This document shows, piece by piece, positions 46,350 through 56,693 of a stretch of DNA of 64,000 bases. The position numbers and the translations under genes are program-made. Position 1 is the stretch's first letter. The number at the start of each line of letters is the position of its first letter. Source of the DNA: Diadophis punctatus similis (lineage: Eukaryota; Chordata; Lepidosauria; Squamata; Dipsadidae); NCBI GenBank assembly GCA_023053685.1, contig JALIGW010000002.1:42290720-42354719 (forward strand). The letters run 5' to 3'. The notes below the pieces were generated by a model. The model saw nothing but the letters and a program-made list of their open reading frames with translations, did no database searches and was not told the DNA's origin.

Positions 46350-46606
46350 TAGCAATAGCAATAACACTTAGACTTATATACCGCTTCACAGTGCTTTTAC
46401 ACCCCTCTCTAAGCGGTTTACAGAGTCAACATATTTCCCCCAATAATCTGGGTCCTCATTTTACCCACCTCGGAAGGATGGAAGGCTGAGTCAACCTTGA
46501 GCCTGGCGAGATTTGATCTGCCAAATTGCAGGCAGCAGGAAGGCAGCAGGAAGGCAGCAGAAGTATCATCCAGTATTGCATTCTAACCACTGCGCCACTG
46601 TGGCTC
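46350..46606 (-). mobile_element. tRNA-derived squamate SINE, copy 6
   Basis: AGCAATAGCAATAACACTTA tail to CACTGCGCCACTGTGGCTC head. It holds an internal triplication of AGGCAGCAGGA-like units around 46530-46560, between the B-box region and the head. Confidence 0.85.
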
Positions 46607-46609
46607 TGA

Positions 46610-47338
46610 AAGATCATCTGAAAAAGAACTGTGGTATGATCCAAATGAATTATTCTACCAAATCTCAAAGGTAGTGTAGTGTAAGAGTTAAGGTACTGAC
46701 TTGGGCTTAAAGACACCCAAATTAATCTTCCAATTTGAACAGAAAGTTCATTGGTGGCCAGTCATTGTTTCTCAGCCCAACTTTCCTTTTAAGCTTATTA
46801 TTGTAAGGCTGCTACACACACATCCCACTGAAGTCTTTTGATGGATCTCCAAGCCTGAAAGCGAAGGGTGCAGAGACATATTAAGTATTATTTTTCAGTT
46901 GTGGCTCCTTGCATCATCTCTTTCTCAAGGTTGGGCTAACATCATTACTGCTTATATTCTGGAAATTACTTAAGACTGAGATCAAGATCATCTGGGAAAT
47001 GATGTAATCGTCTTTTGTACAAGAACTCATTGTTCTTAAATGCATTATTATCTTTATTTTTAATCTGCTTTGTCTACTAAATATAGTTGACTGGGAATCA
47101 CTTGGCATAGCAGTGGTATAAAAATACAAGAATCATCAATCAAAGAGAAGATTTTTTTTAAAAAAAATTAATAAATGGTGTATACCTCAGGATCTTGAAG
47201 ACAGTAGAAAGAAAAATATCCACATTGCTATATTTCTCTCATAGTAAAGTTTCAAGCCAATACCAATACCTGGACCAAGAGTAATAGGTGCCTTGGATGC
47301 AATTCAAAAACATCTGGAGCACCACTTGAACACCAACC
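46610..47338. other. Unique AT-rich DNA
   Basis: No gene or repeat end recognised before the palindrome. Confidence 0.45.
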
Positions 47339-47404
47339 AAAAGAGGTATTTTGTAATTAACTAATGGTGATATCACCATTAGTTAATTACAAAATACCTC
47401 TTTT
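47339..47404. repeat. Perfect 66-bp palindrome
   Basis: Left arm 47339-47371 (AAAAGAGGTATTTTGTAATT...) and right arm 47372-47404 are exact reverse complements over 33 bases with no spacer; the centre is GATATC. Could extrude as a cruciform. No transposon termini or duplications flank it. Confidence 0.97.
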
Positions 47405-49150
47405 CTTGGAATAGCTAGCAATCCTCCAGTGATACTTTTAATATTATTAAACAACAACATCTGCCTATCCTTGGCAAGAACTTAATAGGTTGATAAAAAA
47501 TGCCAAATTCAGTCTTAACATCTGGCTGACTACAACCAACAATAATGATTTATTAAATTTATATGCTGACTGACACTCAGCAGCTCTGGGTTGATAGCAA
47601 ATATTTACCATTGTCAGAATTTTAAAGAGTCCTAGTATGAATTATGGTGATCATAATTCTGATCAGTCTGCCATTTTTCTTTTATACCACATTTGCCAGA
47701 CCTCATCAAATAACACTATTGGTGTGTTTTCTGTGCCATTTTTTTTAAATATCCCCAAACTTCAAACGCACAGGCTGAAATGACTGTGATATGATCTGAA
47801 CCATACCAGTTATGCATATGTTTGGAAGACATTTTGATTTTTGAAAGCTTTATCTGAGCCAGTGCTTCAAAGATAAGTAAAATCCCAAGAAATGCATTGC
47901 TGAATTTTTATGGCTGGTGATCAGGCTGAAGAAACCCTAGTATTTTTATAGCAAGAGTGACAGCAAAGGATATCCAAAAAAATCTATCAGTGAATAAATG
48001 AGAATTCAGAAGAGATTGATATTGTATTATATATTAAGGGATGACTTGCAAATGTTCTTCAGTAGAATGGAAAGAAAAATAGAAAAGGTTTTTGTATTAT
48101 CCAAGGGACAAATATGCAAGTGGAATCCTAAGTTCACCACTCTGAACAAGGGAGTTGTTCGGTACTACCGTATCATTATCACCATGATGGTAACATTTGT
48201 AGAGAAATAGCCTGTCTTCTGTCCCTGGTCCAATTGGAGCAAATGACATGAAAACCCATGAGAGATAGCAGAATATTGCAGTGCTCACAAAATATGCAGA
48301 CTGAAATTACAGGCTTCCAAGGAGTTTGGAATTTCTCTAATTTTAGAGAAAGGTAAGCTACCTGGCTTGGTTCAGGGTCTTTGCAAACAAGCTAGAACTG
48401 GAAACTTGGTTCATGTAGCAACTTAATCGATGATGTGATTTATTTAGTTTTTCCTTACCAAGATGTGCTAACCCAGCATGTGTGGTTACAATTCATGGTT
48501 AAATAAGCAGAAATAATGTGATGTATGAAGCCAGTCTTAAACTCCAAGAATCTTTCATAATCAATTGCAGCCTTGCTATTTTATCAACCCTTGTCGATAA
48601 ATTGTCTATTTCTATCAACTGTCCTGTCTACTGCTGTTGCTGTACACAAAATCATTTAATGAAAATGTTACTTGGATAAGGTGCTAGTGGACTTTTTTTT
48701 TCTTTTTTTTTCTTTTTTCCCCCAAAAAGAGTCATTTCTATTCTTGTGGATTCCCCATCATTCTAAAGCATTCTCAGTCAACCCGACTCTTTTCCACTGA
48801 GGCCTGAAAACAGGTTTCCTATTATCTATCAAGCTTAAAGCTAAAATTAATTGTGTGTCACATTGCACAACCCCTGTCCCAAGACCTCTGCAACACTAGA
48901 GGTAATTAGTCTATGTGTCACTGGTAGATTGATATAGGAGAAGGTATTCCTTAGATATCATGAGCTCAAGTTTTGAGAACCGAAAAGTCACCATCACATT
49001 TTTGAAAACATTTTAACTAAGACAAAAAGATTGGGAGAAAGTCTAAGGTGGCCATTCTTTATCAGAAAGAAAGATGAAAAGCACAATTGTAAGTTGTTTT
49101 TTTATTTTCTTTCTTGTTGTCCTGTCTCTTATTTTTTAACATTATTATTT
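47405..49150. other. Unique AT-rich DNA
   Basis: No gene or repeat recognised, apart from a T-rich stretch near 48695-48720. Confidence 0.45.
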
Positions 49151-49156
49151 AGTTTG

Positions 49157-49158
49157 GA

Positions 49159-49222
<64 letters not shown>

Positions 49223-49228
49223 AAAGAA
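49157..49228. repeat. (GAAA)n microsatellite
   Basis: About 17 GAAA units. Confidence 0.95.
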
Positions 49229-49239
49229 AGATTAATTAA

Positions 49240-49480
49240 CTAAATGCCTCTCTGTCCTGAATAAATGTTTCCCTGTTTCTGGAAGAGCGGCTGCCCTTCC
49301 GATTTCCGGCGTGCGCATGCACACTGGCCACCTGGTCTTCCAGTTTCTGGCATGCATGCGCATGCGAAGACCAGCTGGCCGGCATGCTGGAACCCGGAAG
49401 AGCAATGAGCGATGGCTCGTGTGCCCGGAGAGATGGCTCTGCATGCCACTTCCGGCACACGTGCCATAGGTTCGCCATCA
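49240..49480 (-). mobile_element. GC- and CpG-rich DNA-transposon fragment
   Basis: On the - strand it begins GATGGCGAACCTATGGCACG and continues with repeated CCGGAAGTGGCATGC / CATGCGCATGCATGCC segments and inverted CTGGTCTTCGCATGC / CTGGAAGACCAG blocks. The CpG-rich CATGCGCA motif resembles the interior of the hAT-type MITEs nearby. Only one terminus is evident. Confidence 0.5.
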
Positions 49481-49486
49481 TGGATT

Positions 49487-49745
49487 TAGGGTGTTGGCTA
49501 TTCCTGCCAGCTTAGTATCATTTGATAAGTTCCCCTTCTATTTATTTTATTTATTTATTTGTCAAACATGTATAGAATAGTAGTAGTTTGTATAAACATA
49601 AGTAAAAAGTAACAATAAAAGAGGACAATAGGACAGTAGGACAGGGACGGTAGGCACAGTGGTGCGCTTCTGCACGCCCCTTACAGACCTCTTAGAAATG
49701 GGGAGAGGTCGACTGTAGACAGTCTAAGGTTAAAGTTTATTCCCC
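49487..49745 (-). mobile_element. CR1 scrap plus LINE-like 3' end with (TTTA)n, reverse
   Basis: 49487-49540 matches the CR1 RT fragment around 34545-34600 (TATTCCTGCCAGCTTAGTAT). It is followed by a (TTTA)n tail and a GC-richer body ('GGTAGGCACAGTGGTGCG', 'CACGCCCCTTACAGACCTC') of an unidentified reverse-oriented repeat. Confidence 0.5.
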
Positions 49746-50079
49746 CATCTCAGCAGTATTCCAGTATTTGAGGAACCACCACAAAGAAGAGCGGCTCAAC
49801 TTATTTTCCAAAGCACCTGAAGGCAAGTAAAAAACCAATGGATTGTAACTAATCAAGGAGAAAAGCAACCTGGAATTAAGGAGGAACTTTCTAACAGTGA
49901 GGACAATTAACCAGTGGAATAGTTTGAAGGTGCTTCAAGTTGAATTTGCTTCATCACTAGAGGTTTTTAAGAAGAAACTGGACAGCCACCTCTCTGAAAT
50001 GGTTTAAGGTCTCCTGCTTGAGCAGGGCATTGGACTAAAAGACTTCCAAGATCCCTTCCAGCTTTATTATGATTGATTG

Positions 50080-50143
<64 letters not shown>
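49745..50143 (+). mobile_element. CR1 LINE 3' end with (GATT)n tail
   Basis: Contains 'CAGTATTCCAGTATTTGAGG', 'CAAAGCACCTGAAGGCAAG' and 'TTTAAGAAGAAACTGGACAG' from the ORF2 end, then 'GATCCCTTCCAGCTTTATTA' and about 15 GATT units (50079-50143). The coding part is broken. Confidence 0.82.
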
Positions 50144-50145
<2 letters not shown>

Positions 50146-50805
50146 ACCTGAAAAGGTAGCAACTAGGCTGTTGTTTACTCCTTGATTACCCGGTGGTAAT
50201 TTAGTTTTCTGTAGCATATTATGCAAAAATCACAGCCATAGTCCTGAGTATGTTTAAAAGCCTATCTTTTAATTTCTATCTTTCTATGTTCCAAAATCAT
50301 AATAGTAGAATTGAACACAGTTTGAAAATAATTCAGAAGTGCTTTAAACCTTGTAAGAGAAGCGCTGTTCTCCCATTTATTATTCTGGGTGGCTGAAAAA
50401 GGGCAGTTGCTTTAAGGAATCCACTAATTAAAGCAAATATAGCTTTGAAAGCAATAGCATCCTTTTTTCAGATTCACTTGGCAGCCTGAAAAATATAGTT
50501 TTTTAGTGAATAACAGAGGAGTTATACTACGTATGGTTCAAAACACTTATTCCAAATCATTTTTGAAACATGCTGTGTTTAAAAGCAGAAGCTCTTAAAT
50601 ATTTTCTTACTTAAATTAGTCTTTGCTTAAAAGGCAAAAATGAGTAAATTCTCTTCCATCAAACTGAATAGGAACTACTAGAAATGAATTTCTTTGATAC
50701 TTCTCCTGCTGAAATGAAGTAGGCACATCCTGGAAAATCTGCTGTCTTCCAGCAAGAGACCAAGAATATTAACATTTTTTAAAAAAAAATTCTTGCAGGC
50801 CTGTT
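50144..50805. other. Unique AT-rich DNA
   Basis: No gene or repeat end recognised. Confidence 0.45.
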
Positions 50806-51451
50806 AGAGGTTGACCTCACTTAACAATCACAATTGGGACCAGAATCTTGGTTATTGAGCAAAGGGGTTATTAAATAGGAAGCTCCAAATGCCTATGAGG
50901 CTCCAATGGTCTGCATGAAGCAGTAGCCACCACTGCCACCTCCCCAAAAAAGAAAAAAATACTGAATGCCTGAAAGCCCCAGCCCAGCTACCTCATTTTC
51001 CTGCATCCCACCATGCCAGCAGATATTCACCATTTTGGACTGACTTCTTCAAGGTATGCCCAGCCTGGCACTTTGTGCAAAAGAAGAAGGAAAACAAAAT
51101 TAAAGGTAACCACTCAGCAGCAGCATCCTAAAATGCCCCTTTTCACTATACTCCTGAGTATTATGGAGGGTGATCTAGTTCACACTACATATGCCCTTGG
51201 TGCCTCTGGAGCAGGGGTGTCAAACTCAAGGCTCATGAGCGGGATCTAGCCCGCAGGGTGCTTAAATCTGGCCCGCGGGGCCGTCCTGGAAATACCAAAG
51301 GACTGGCCAGTTTTTGGCCTCCACGGCCTCCTGCAGCATACTGCTGGCCAAAAATGGGCCACATGGAGGCCCCTTGAGGCCCCTGCATGGCCCTTTTTTG
51401 GCCTCCTAAAGCACTCTTCCGATAAAAACAGGCTGCGTGGGGCCTACACAT

Positions 51452-51706
51452 CAGTGGTGGGTTGCTGCCGGTTCGGACCGGTTGTTTAGAACCGGTAGCG
51501 GAAATTTGCTGCCACTCGCCGAACCGGCAGCAATGGCCGGTGGTCCATGCTCCCAAATCGGTCCTCCGGTCACCGTGGCTGGGAAAAAACCCTCTGCGCA
51601 TGCGCAAAGGTTTCTGCGCACGCGCAGAGGGTCATTTCCGTGAACCAAAATGTGCACTTCCATTGTGATGTGAACCGGTAGGGAAGGTAAGTGGAACCCA
51701 CCCCTG
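51452..51706. mobile_element. hAT-type MITE B (255 bp) nested in element A
   Basis: Ends CAGTGGTGGGTTGCTGCC and GGAACCCACCCCTG. The flanking 8-mers CTACACAT (51444-51451) and CTACGCAT (51707-51714) match at 7 of 8. The interior has the inverted GCGCATGCGCAAAGG / CACGCGCAGAGG pair and paired ACCGGTTG / CCGGCAG blocks. Same family as 25439. Confidence 0.88.
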
Positions 51707-51819
51707 CTACGCATGGCCCATTTTTGGCCAGCAAAGTGCTGCAGGGGGACTGGATTGGACTGGATTACAATTATGTGGCCTCAAGTAAGTGCCTGATCTG
51801 GATAGGAAACAAGCAATAT

Positions 51820-51995
51820 CCTATGTTAATACTACAGCTTAATGCCAGATTTTACATTTTTAACGTTTTGTATATTTTTAATTGCTGTTTTTAACTGTTG
51901 TTTATTATTAGTGTTCTCGTAAAATTGCTGTACGCCGCCCTGAGTCCCTCGGGAGTAGGGCGGCATAGAAGAACCAATAATAAATAAAAAAATAA
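51820..51995 (+). mobile_element. LINE 3' end with hairpin, nested in element A
   Basis: TACGCCGCCCTGAGTCC ... TCGGGAGTAGGGCGGC forms a near-complete inverted repeat, followed by (AATAAA)n-like sequence to 51995. Same tail family as 16.7, 28.3, 35.5 and 57.9 kb. Confidence 0.75.
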
Positions 51996-52411
51996 AAAAT
52001 AAATACATATTGTAGGTCAATTTAATCTACAATCAACAATCTATAATTGACAGCCATTTCTCTTTACTATCCTGGAAATTTATCTCTGCTGTTAGATCTT
52101 GTATTATTATATTATTTATGCTGTTGTATTTTTATTATTAGTTGAACAATAAAAAATACAATAGTATAAATAGCTTTTCTGCCTAGAAAAGCAATTTACT
52201 ATTAAACAATAGGGTATAAATTTAGAAATAAAAAGTTTAGTGGAGTATGAAGAATAACTAATAAATGTTTGCCAGTAATATCTGGTAGAACAGATAGGAA
52301 AATGGTTATAGTAAAGAATTTGGAAAGAAAGAAGAGAAGGGGAAAAATGCATCTTGAGCCTGTGTCAAACACCCACCATGGCCACGCCCACTATGATCAC
52401 GGCTATCCCCG

Positions 52412-52457
<46 letters not shown>
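52412..52457. repeat. (CA)n microsatellite
   Basis: About 22 CA units with one CATA break, inside element A. Confidence 0.95.
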
Positions 52458-52461
<4 letters not shown>

Positions 52462-52985
52462 ACACCTGGCCCTCTGAGGTCAAACACAACCCTGATGCAG
52501 CCCTCAATGAAATCGAGTTTGACACCCCTGCTCTAGAGTGTTTGTGTTCCGTGGGGCATCTGCTTTGAGGCTTCCCAGGTATTCAGCCCTTTATGGGCTG
52601 ATGGCTGCTTTGTGCTGCACTATTGGAGCTTCCTAGTCATTTAAGAGCATAGATGGAGGGAGGATAGGTTGGTAAAAGAGTTGCACCACCCAATTTTGAT
52701 CATGTAATTGCATGGGCACTACAATTATATATTTATGCCCTATAATTTAGGGCATAAATCTTAAGTCCCTTCATTCGGCACCATCATAATTTTGAACAGT
52801 TGCTGAATGAATGACCATTAAAAAAGGACTACCTGAAATTTCCTGCAAATGTGCTACAGTGCAAAAGTATGGTAATTTATGTCTGCTGTTTTAATGATAT
52901 TCCAAATTTAACATTTTATTGTATTGCTCTAGTGGTTTATTAAATGTACAGTATTTAATAACTATGAAGAAATGACTAATATATA

Positions 52986-53937
52986 CCGTATTTTTCGGAA
53001 TATAAGGAAAAAAGGCCTCTGCCTCCAAGCAATTTGCCAAACAGCAAATAGCACAGATGATATACACTGTTTGCTGTGTATTTTTGTGTATGTGTGCCTG
53101 ACCCATAGAAATAGAAAAGAATTGGAGAAATGTACATTATGCCAGAAAGTTTTCTTAAATGTAGTCACACTAACTCCTCCCAATTATTTAAATAGATCTA
53201 CTCCAAGGTAAGTCATGATTTAACTCTAATACTAAACAGGACACTGTTACATTTCAGACTATACTTGTACAGAGCTGTTAAAATTAATTAAAATTTCTGG
53301 AAGTATACATTATTCTCTATTATTTAAAAGAAGATACAATAGCACTGGGCCTCTTCAGAGCAAGCATTTATTTTAAGAAGCTTCTTTATTTTGTTAAGTT
53401 GTCTAGATTTACAGGGGTCTCCAACCTTGGCAACTTTAAGACTTGTGGACTTCAACCCCCAGAATTCCACAGCCAGCAAAGCTAACAAAGCTGGCTGTGG
53501 AATTCTGGGAGTTGAAGTTCACAAGTCTTAAAATTTCCAAGGTTGGAGACCCCTGGCTCTAGAACAATAATAAAGCAGTCTTTAAAAAATAAGTCTAATA
53601 ATTTGAACATTCTACAGACATTTATAGTTATTCACTTACCCCCTTGCATTCTCAGCAGAAAATAAAAATATGTGTGTCTCTCCCAGCTATTTGCCTCTTA
53701 GTTTCACTTTCATTTTAGCACGTGGCAAATCAGCTGTACGTCGAGAAGCTGCTAATGACTTGCTTGGCTTTATAGGCTCTTCCCTCTTTCCTGCAAACAG
53801 GTAAATTGCTGGAAGACAGAGGCCAAAGGGTGTGTGGGGGTGGGTGGGTGGGTGGGGCTACATTTGGTGTATAAGACGCATCCAAGTTTTCACCCTCTTT
53901 TTGGGAGTAAAAAGGTCTTATACTCTGAAAAATACGG
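52986..53937. mobile_element. TA-flanked MITE family M, copy 2 (952 bp)
   Basis: Ends CCGTATTTTTCGGAATATAA and CTTATACTCTGAAAAATACGG with TA on each side. Collinear with 29531-30501 apart from a small deletion after the left terminus, a foldback insert at 53412 and the missing tRNA-like segment. Confidence 0.82.
53412..53555. mobile_element. Foldback hAT-type MITE (144 bp) inside MITE M copy 2
   Basis: CAGGGGTCTCCAACCTTGG ... CCAAGGTTGGAGACCCCTG ends with long arms (CACAGCCAGC / GCTGGCTGTG meeting near the centre). The paralogue MITE copy 1 has GTCTAGAACAATAA uninterrupted, and here TCTAGA occurs on both sides (53402-53407, 53558-53563), so the inserted segment and its target duplication are directly visible. 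Confidence 0.9.
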
Positions 53938-53939
53938 TA

Positions 53940-55078
53940 TTTGAAATGTACAAACAAGCAAGTAATATACACAATGTATTTTCCTTGAAAAGGAAATAGT
54001 GAAGAGAAAAGAACAAACTAGCAATGGAAGGAGAACCTCTGAAAGGTAGCTTCTGTCAGAAATTATTAGACATTCCAGGTTCAGCTGAGAATTAAAGGTC
54101 ATCTCAGCAAATCTGGGAGCTACAAGGTCATGGGTCATCTTTGGTCTCAGCTATCTATACAGGGATTCAGATGTGCTGAAACAATAGAAGGTCAGCTGCG
54201 TTGTCAGAGACCAACAGTTTGTGCTTTTTTAGCTGGAGTTCAGATCTTTGTTTTAAAGAGTTGCTTTTGGCCTGGAAAGTGAACTAAAAAGATCTGGTTG
54301 TTCTCAGGGCACATCAAAAATTCCCACTGAAACTGTCTACTGACAGGAGAATAGGGGGGTTCTCACATGACAAATTGTAAAAAAAGAAACAACCTACATC
54401 AAGAAGATGATCAGAAAACATCAATGAGCTGACTGAGCTTTAAGATTGAGGAGGAATTCCTTACAGGTATTTTATTTAAATATGTACATAAATGTGTATT
54501 TACAGTCTGAAATTGAAAACAGTATACAGCAGTTTGAAATAAATGAAAGCACAAAAGATATCACAAAATAAAACATTAGATACTTAACAATCAAAATGGA
54601 AATCAACAAGAATCAAAGCTAAATCCCAAATTAAACAGTTCCATAAAATGTTATGCATGTCTCTTTGTGGCAGTTGCTGTTGAACAGGCTTTAGCATCTG
54701 ATTATTGATCAGATTTTAACATCTGATCATTGTTGTACAGTAGATTTTGCCACTAGCAGAAAAATCTCAGTCTCTTCACTTAGCCTGACTAGGTGAGCAA
54801 GTATCAAGGTCATTTATAGTTGTAGTTTCCAATAATATCACTACAAATACTTCAAAGGACAGCATGAGAGAGCATTGAAAATTTATTTAGCTGTCTCTTC
54901 CAAGCAGAGACAGGTTGGTCTTCTAAAAGGATTTTATTATTCCTTACCTCCAGAACCATACATAAGAAAGGTATTTACTCTAACCCACAAAAATGATAAC
55001 AGTTTTGTTTTGATTAAGATAAACATATATGGTGGCGAATATCTGTAGTTCAGTTGCAGGATGAGGATGGGTATTCAT
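53940..55078. other. Unique AT-rich DNA
   Basis: No gene or repeat end recognised. Confidence 0.45.
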
Positions 55079-55079
55079 T

Positions 55080-55333
55080 CTCCAAGTTTGTGGATTGGTT
55101 TCCAAATGTTTTGTTACTGAGCTAGATAACATCTTCAGTGGAATTTAGGGTAGATTTTCCTGTCGAACTTGAAGTAAATGTTGAGCCATAGATCCAGAAA
55201 TTTCACGATGGTTTCATAGAGTGTTCTGCGGCGGAGTCATCTTTGTGAGTATGGTATTAGTTTCTTTAAATTCCACTGAAGATGTTACCCAACCTGGTAA
55301 CAAAACATTTGGAAACCAACCCACAAGCTCCAC
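55080..55333. mobile_element. Penelope-like tail insertion with inverted arms
   Basis: 55080-55147 and 55266-55333 are inverted copies: 'TTTCCAAATGTTTTGTTAC ... AACATCTTCAGTGGAATTTA' against 'AAATTCCACTGAAGATGTT ... GTAACAAAACATTTGGAAA'. The spacer is about 118 bases. Each arm contains a CTGAAGA-stem-AAAC core. Attribution to Penelope-like elements rests on the ribozyme-like core and on the similar layout of the 58.9-kb insertion. Confidence 0.6.
55276..55306 (+). ncRNA. Hammerhead-like core, second family
   Basis: CTGAAGA, stem II TGTTACC / GGTAACA around a CAACCT loop, then AAAC in place of the canonical GAAAC. The base before AAA is changed (G12-equivalent), so this copy is probably inactive. 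The inverted arm at 55095-55138 carries the same change. Confidence 0.45.
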
Positions 55334-55432
55334 CCTCATAAATATATATATTTGCTGTTTGATTTGATTTGTACTCTCTGCAGTAGAAAGAATGCCAAAC
55401 GTGTATTAAAAACTAAATGCATTAAAATTACT

Positions 55433-55801
55433 ACAGGATCCAATCTGAGTAGGTCACTGGGACCAAAGATTTATTCTTCCAAGCATTTGGGATCATGCTG
55501 GAGCCTATCATCAACTTCTCTTCAGAATATATTCACTGGGATGTTCCTCACATTATATTTATATGACTCCTAGTTGTGTATAGCTTTTAGTTGTTAATTA
55601 TAATATTGATGGCTGGCTATTAAGTCATTAATTGTTGTTTCCTTGTGCCATTGCACCTTCGGTTACTAAGTACCTGATAGTTCCCTGATGATGGGCTCCA
55701 GCACAAACCCAAAAGCTTAGAAGAATAAATCTTTGGTCCCAATGATCAACTCGGATTGGATCCTACAATATTATCCTGGGACACATATATTTACCTTCAT
55801 T
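55433..55801. mobile_element. Penelope-like tail insertion with inverted arms and 15-bp duplication
   Basis: Flanked by TGCATTAAAATTACT at 55418-55432 and 55802-55816, an exact 15-bp direct repeat. Inside, 55434-55508 and 55684-55763 are inverted copies ('AGGATCCAATCTGAG' / 'CTCGGATTGGATCCT'; 'GACCAAAGATTTATTCTTCC' and its complement). The right arm holds CTGATGA ... CCC-AAAA-GC at 55685-55714. Confidence 0.7.
55685..55714 (+). ncRNA. Hammerhead-like core, third family
   Basis: Exact CTGATGA, then stem II strand TGGG and CCCA closing a long loop, then AAAGC where GAAA is expected. Core residues are mostly kept but the G of GAAA is lost in this copy. Confidence 0.4.
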
Positions 55802-55816
55802 TGCATTAAAATTACT

Positions 55817-56690
55817 GATTAATATAATAGCACAAAGGTAAAAACAAATAACAAAAGTCTATATGTGTGAAATCAAATTATCCCAACATCATTCCCAAAT
55901 CATCTTTATTTTAGAAAAATAAAAATATTAAATGTGTTCATCTGATATATTATTATCATCAGGGTCTATTGTTTTTGCCATTTTTCAATTCTGAGATCAA
56001 AATTATATTTTACAATAAGTACATTGTTCAGGGTGTTCAGTATCTGTAAAATTATTCAGCACTCTCTATTATGATGCTGCAAGGTTCAAAATAAAGTCTG
56101 ATATTATACTAAAGTACTTTATTTTGGCCCCAAATTAGTTCTCCTTCTGGAAGATAATGTTGGATATTTATCCATGTAATGCTTTCATTATAAGGAAACT
56201 GAGAATAACACTAGGCTCAAAAGGAAGATGAACTATAAAGGTCACATTCACTATAATGGAATTTATCAAGAAGAATGAGAGGAAACTAGACTAGATACAA
56301 AGAATTCCTATTTCCCCCCCTCATTTCAGCAATTCTTTTGGCCAAGAATTAGAGAAGTTTGTCAAGAAAAATTATTTGCTTGCAACTATAATGAATGAGC
56401 AACCTTTTCTTATTGTGCTGAAGACTATTAGCTCCAAGACTTTACTGAGAAAAGACATCAGATACAGTATGGCACATAGAGACTCCACTTTAATTATCCT
56501 AGTGAATAAAAGTATGATTATATTTCATCATACTTTTAAAAATAATTTATCTTGAATATGTAAATAAATATAGTTGTGCATTTCCTTCATTTTGGTAGCA
56601 AATGGAAGAAAAACAGTAGGAAAGATCTTTGTTCATATGACTCAGAGTAAGCATGACTAGCAAAAAAAATGAGAAAAACAAATAAAGGAT
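55817..56690. other. Unique AT-rich DNA
   Basis: No gene or repeat end recognised. Confidence 0.45.
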
Positions 56691-56693
56691 ACA

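Larger units (their letters stand above)
51212..52530. mobile_element. hAT-type non-autonomous element A (CAGGGGTGTCAAACTC family)
   Basis: Termini CAGGGGTGTCAAACTC and GAGTTTGACACCCCTG are perfect 16-base inverted repeats. The flanks CTCTGGAG (51204-51211) and CTCTAGAG (52531-52538) are an 8-bp duplication with one change, the hAT hallmark. It has no transposase and holds element B, a LINE tail and a CA microsatellite. Confidence 0.9.
50806..52842. mobile_element. DNA-transposon-like repeat X, copy 4, carrying nested elements
   Basis: Left part from GAGGTTGACCTCACTTAAC, and right end 'TTGCTGAATGAATGACC ... GGACTACCTG'. It shares the long-form body with copy 1 (AGCCCCAGCCCAGC; CAGCAGCATCCTAAAATGCC). 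It is split at 51212 by a hAT-type element. Confidence 0.6.
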
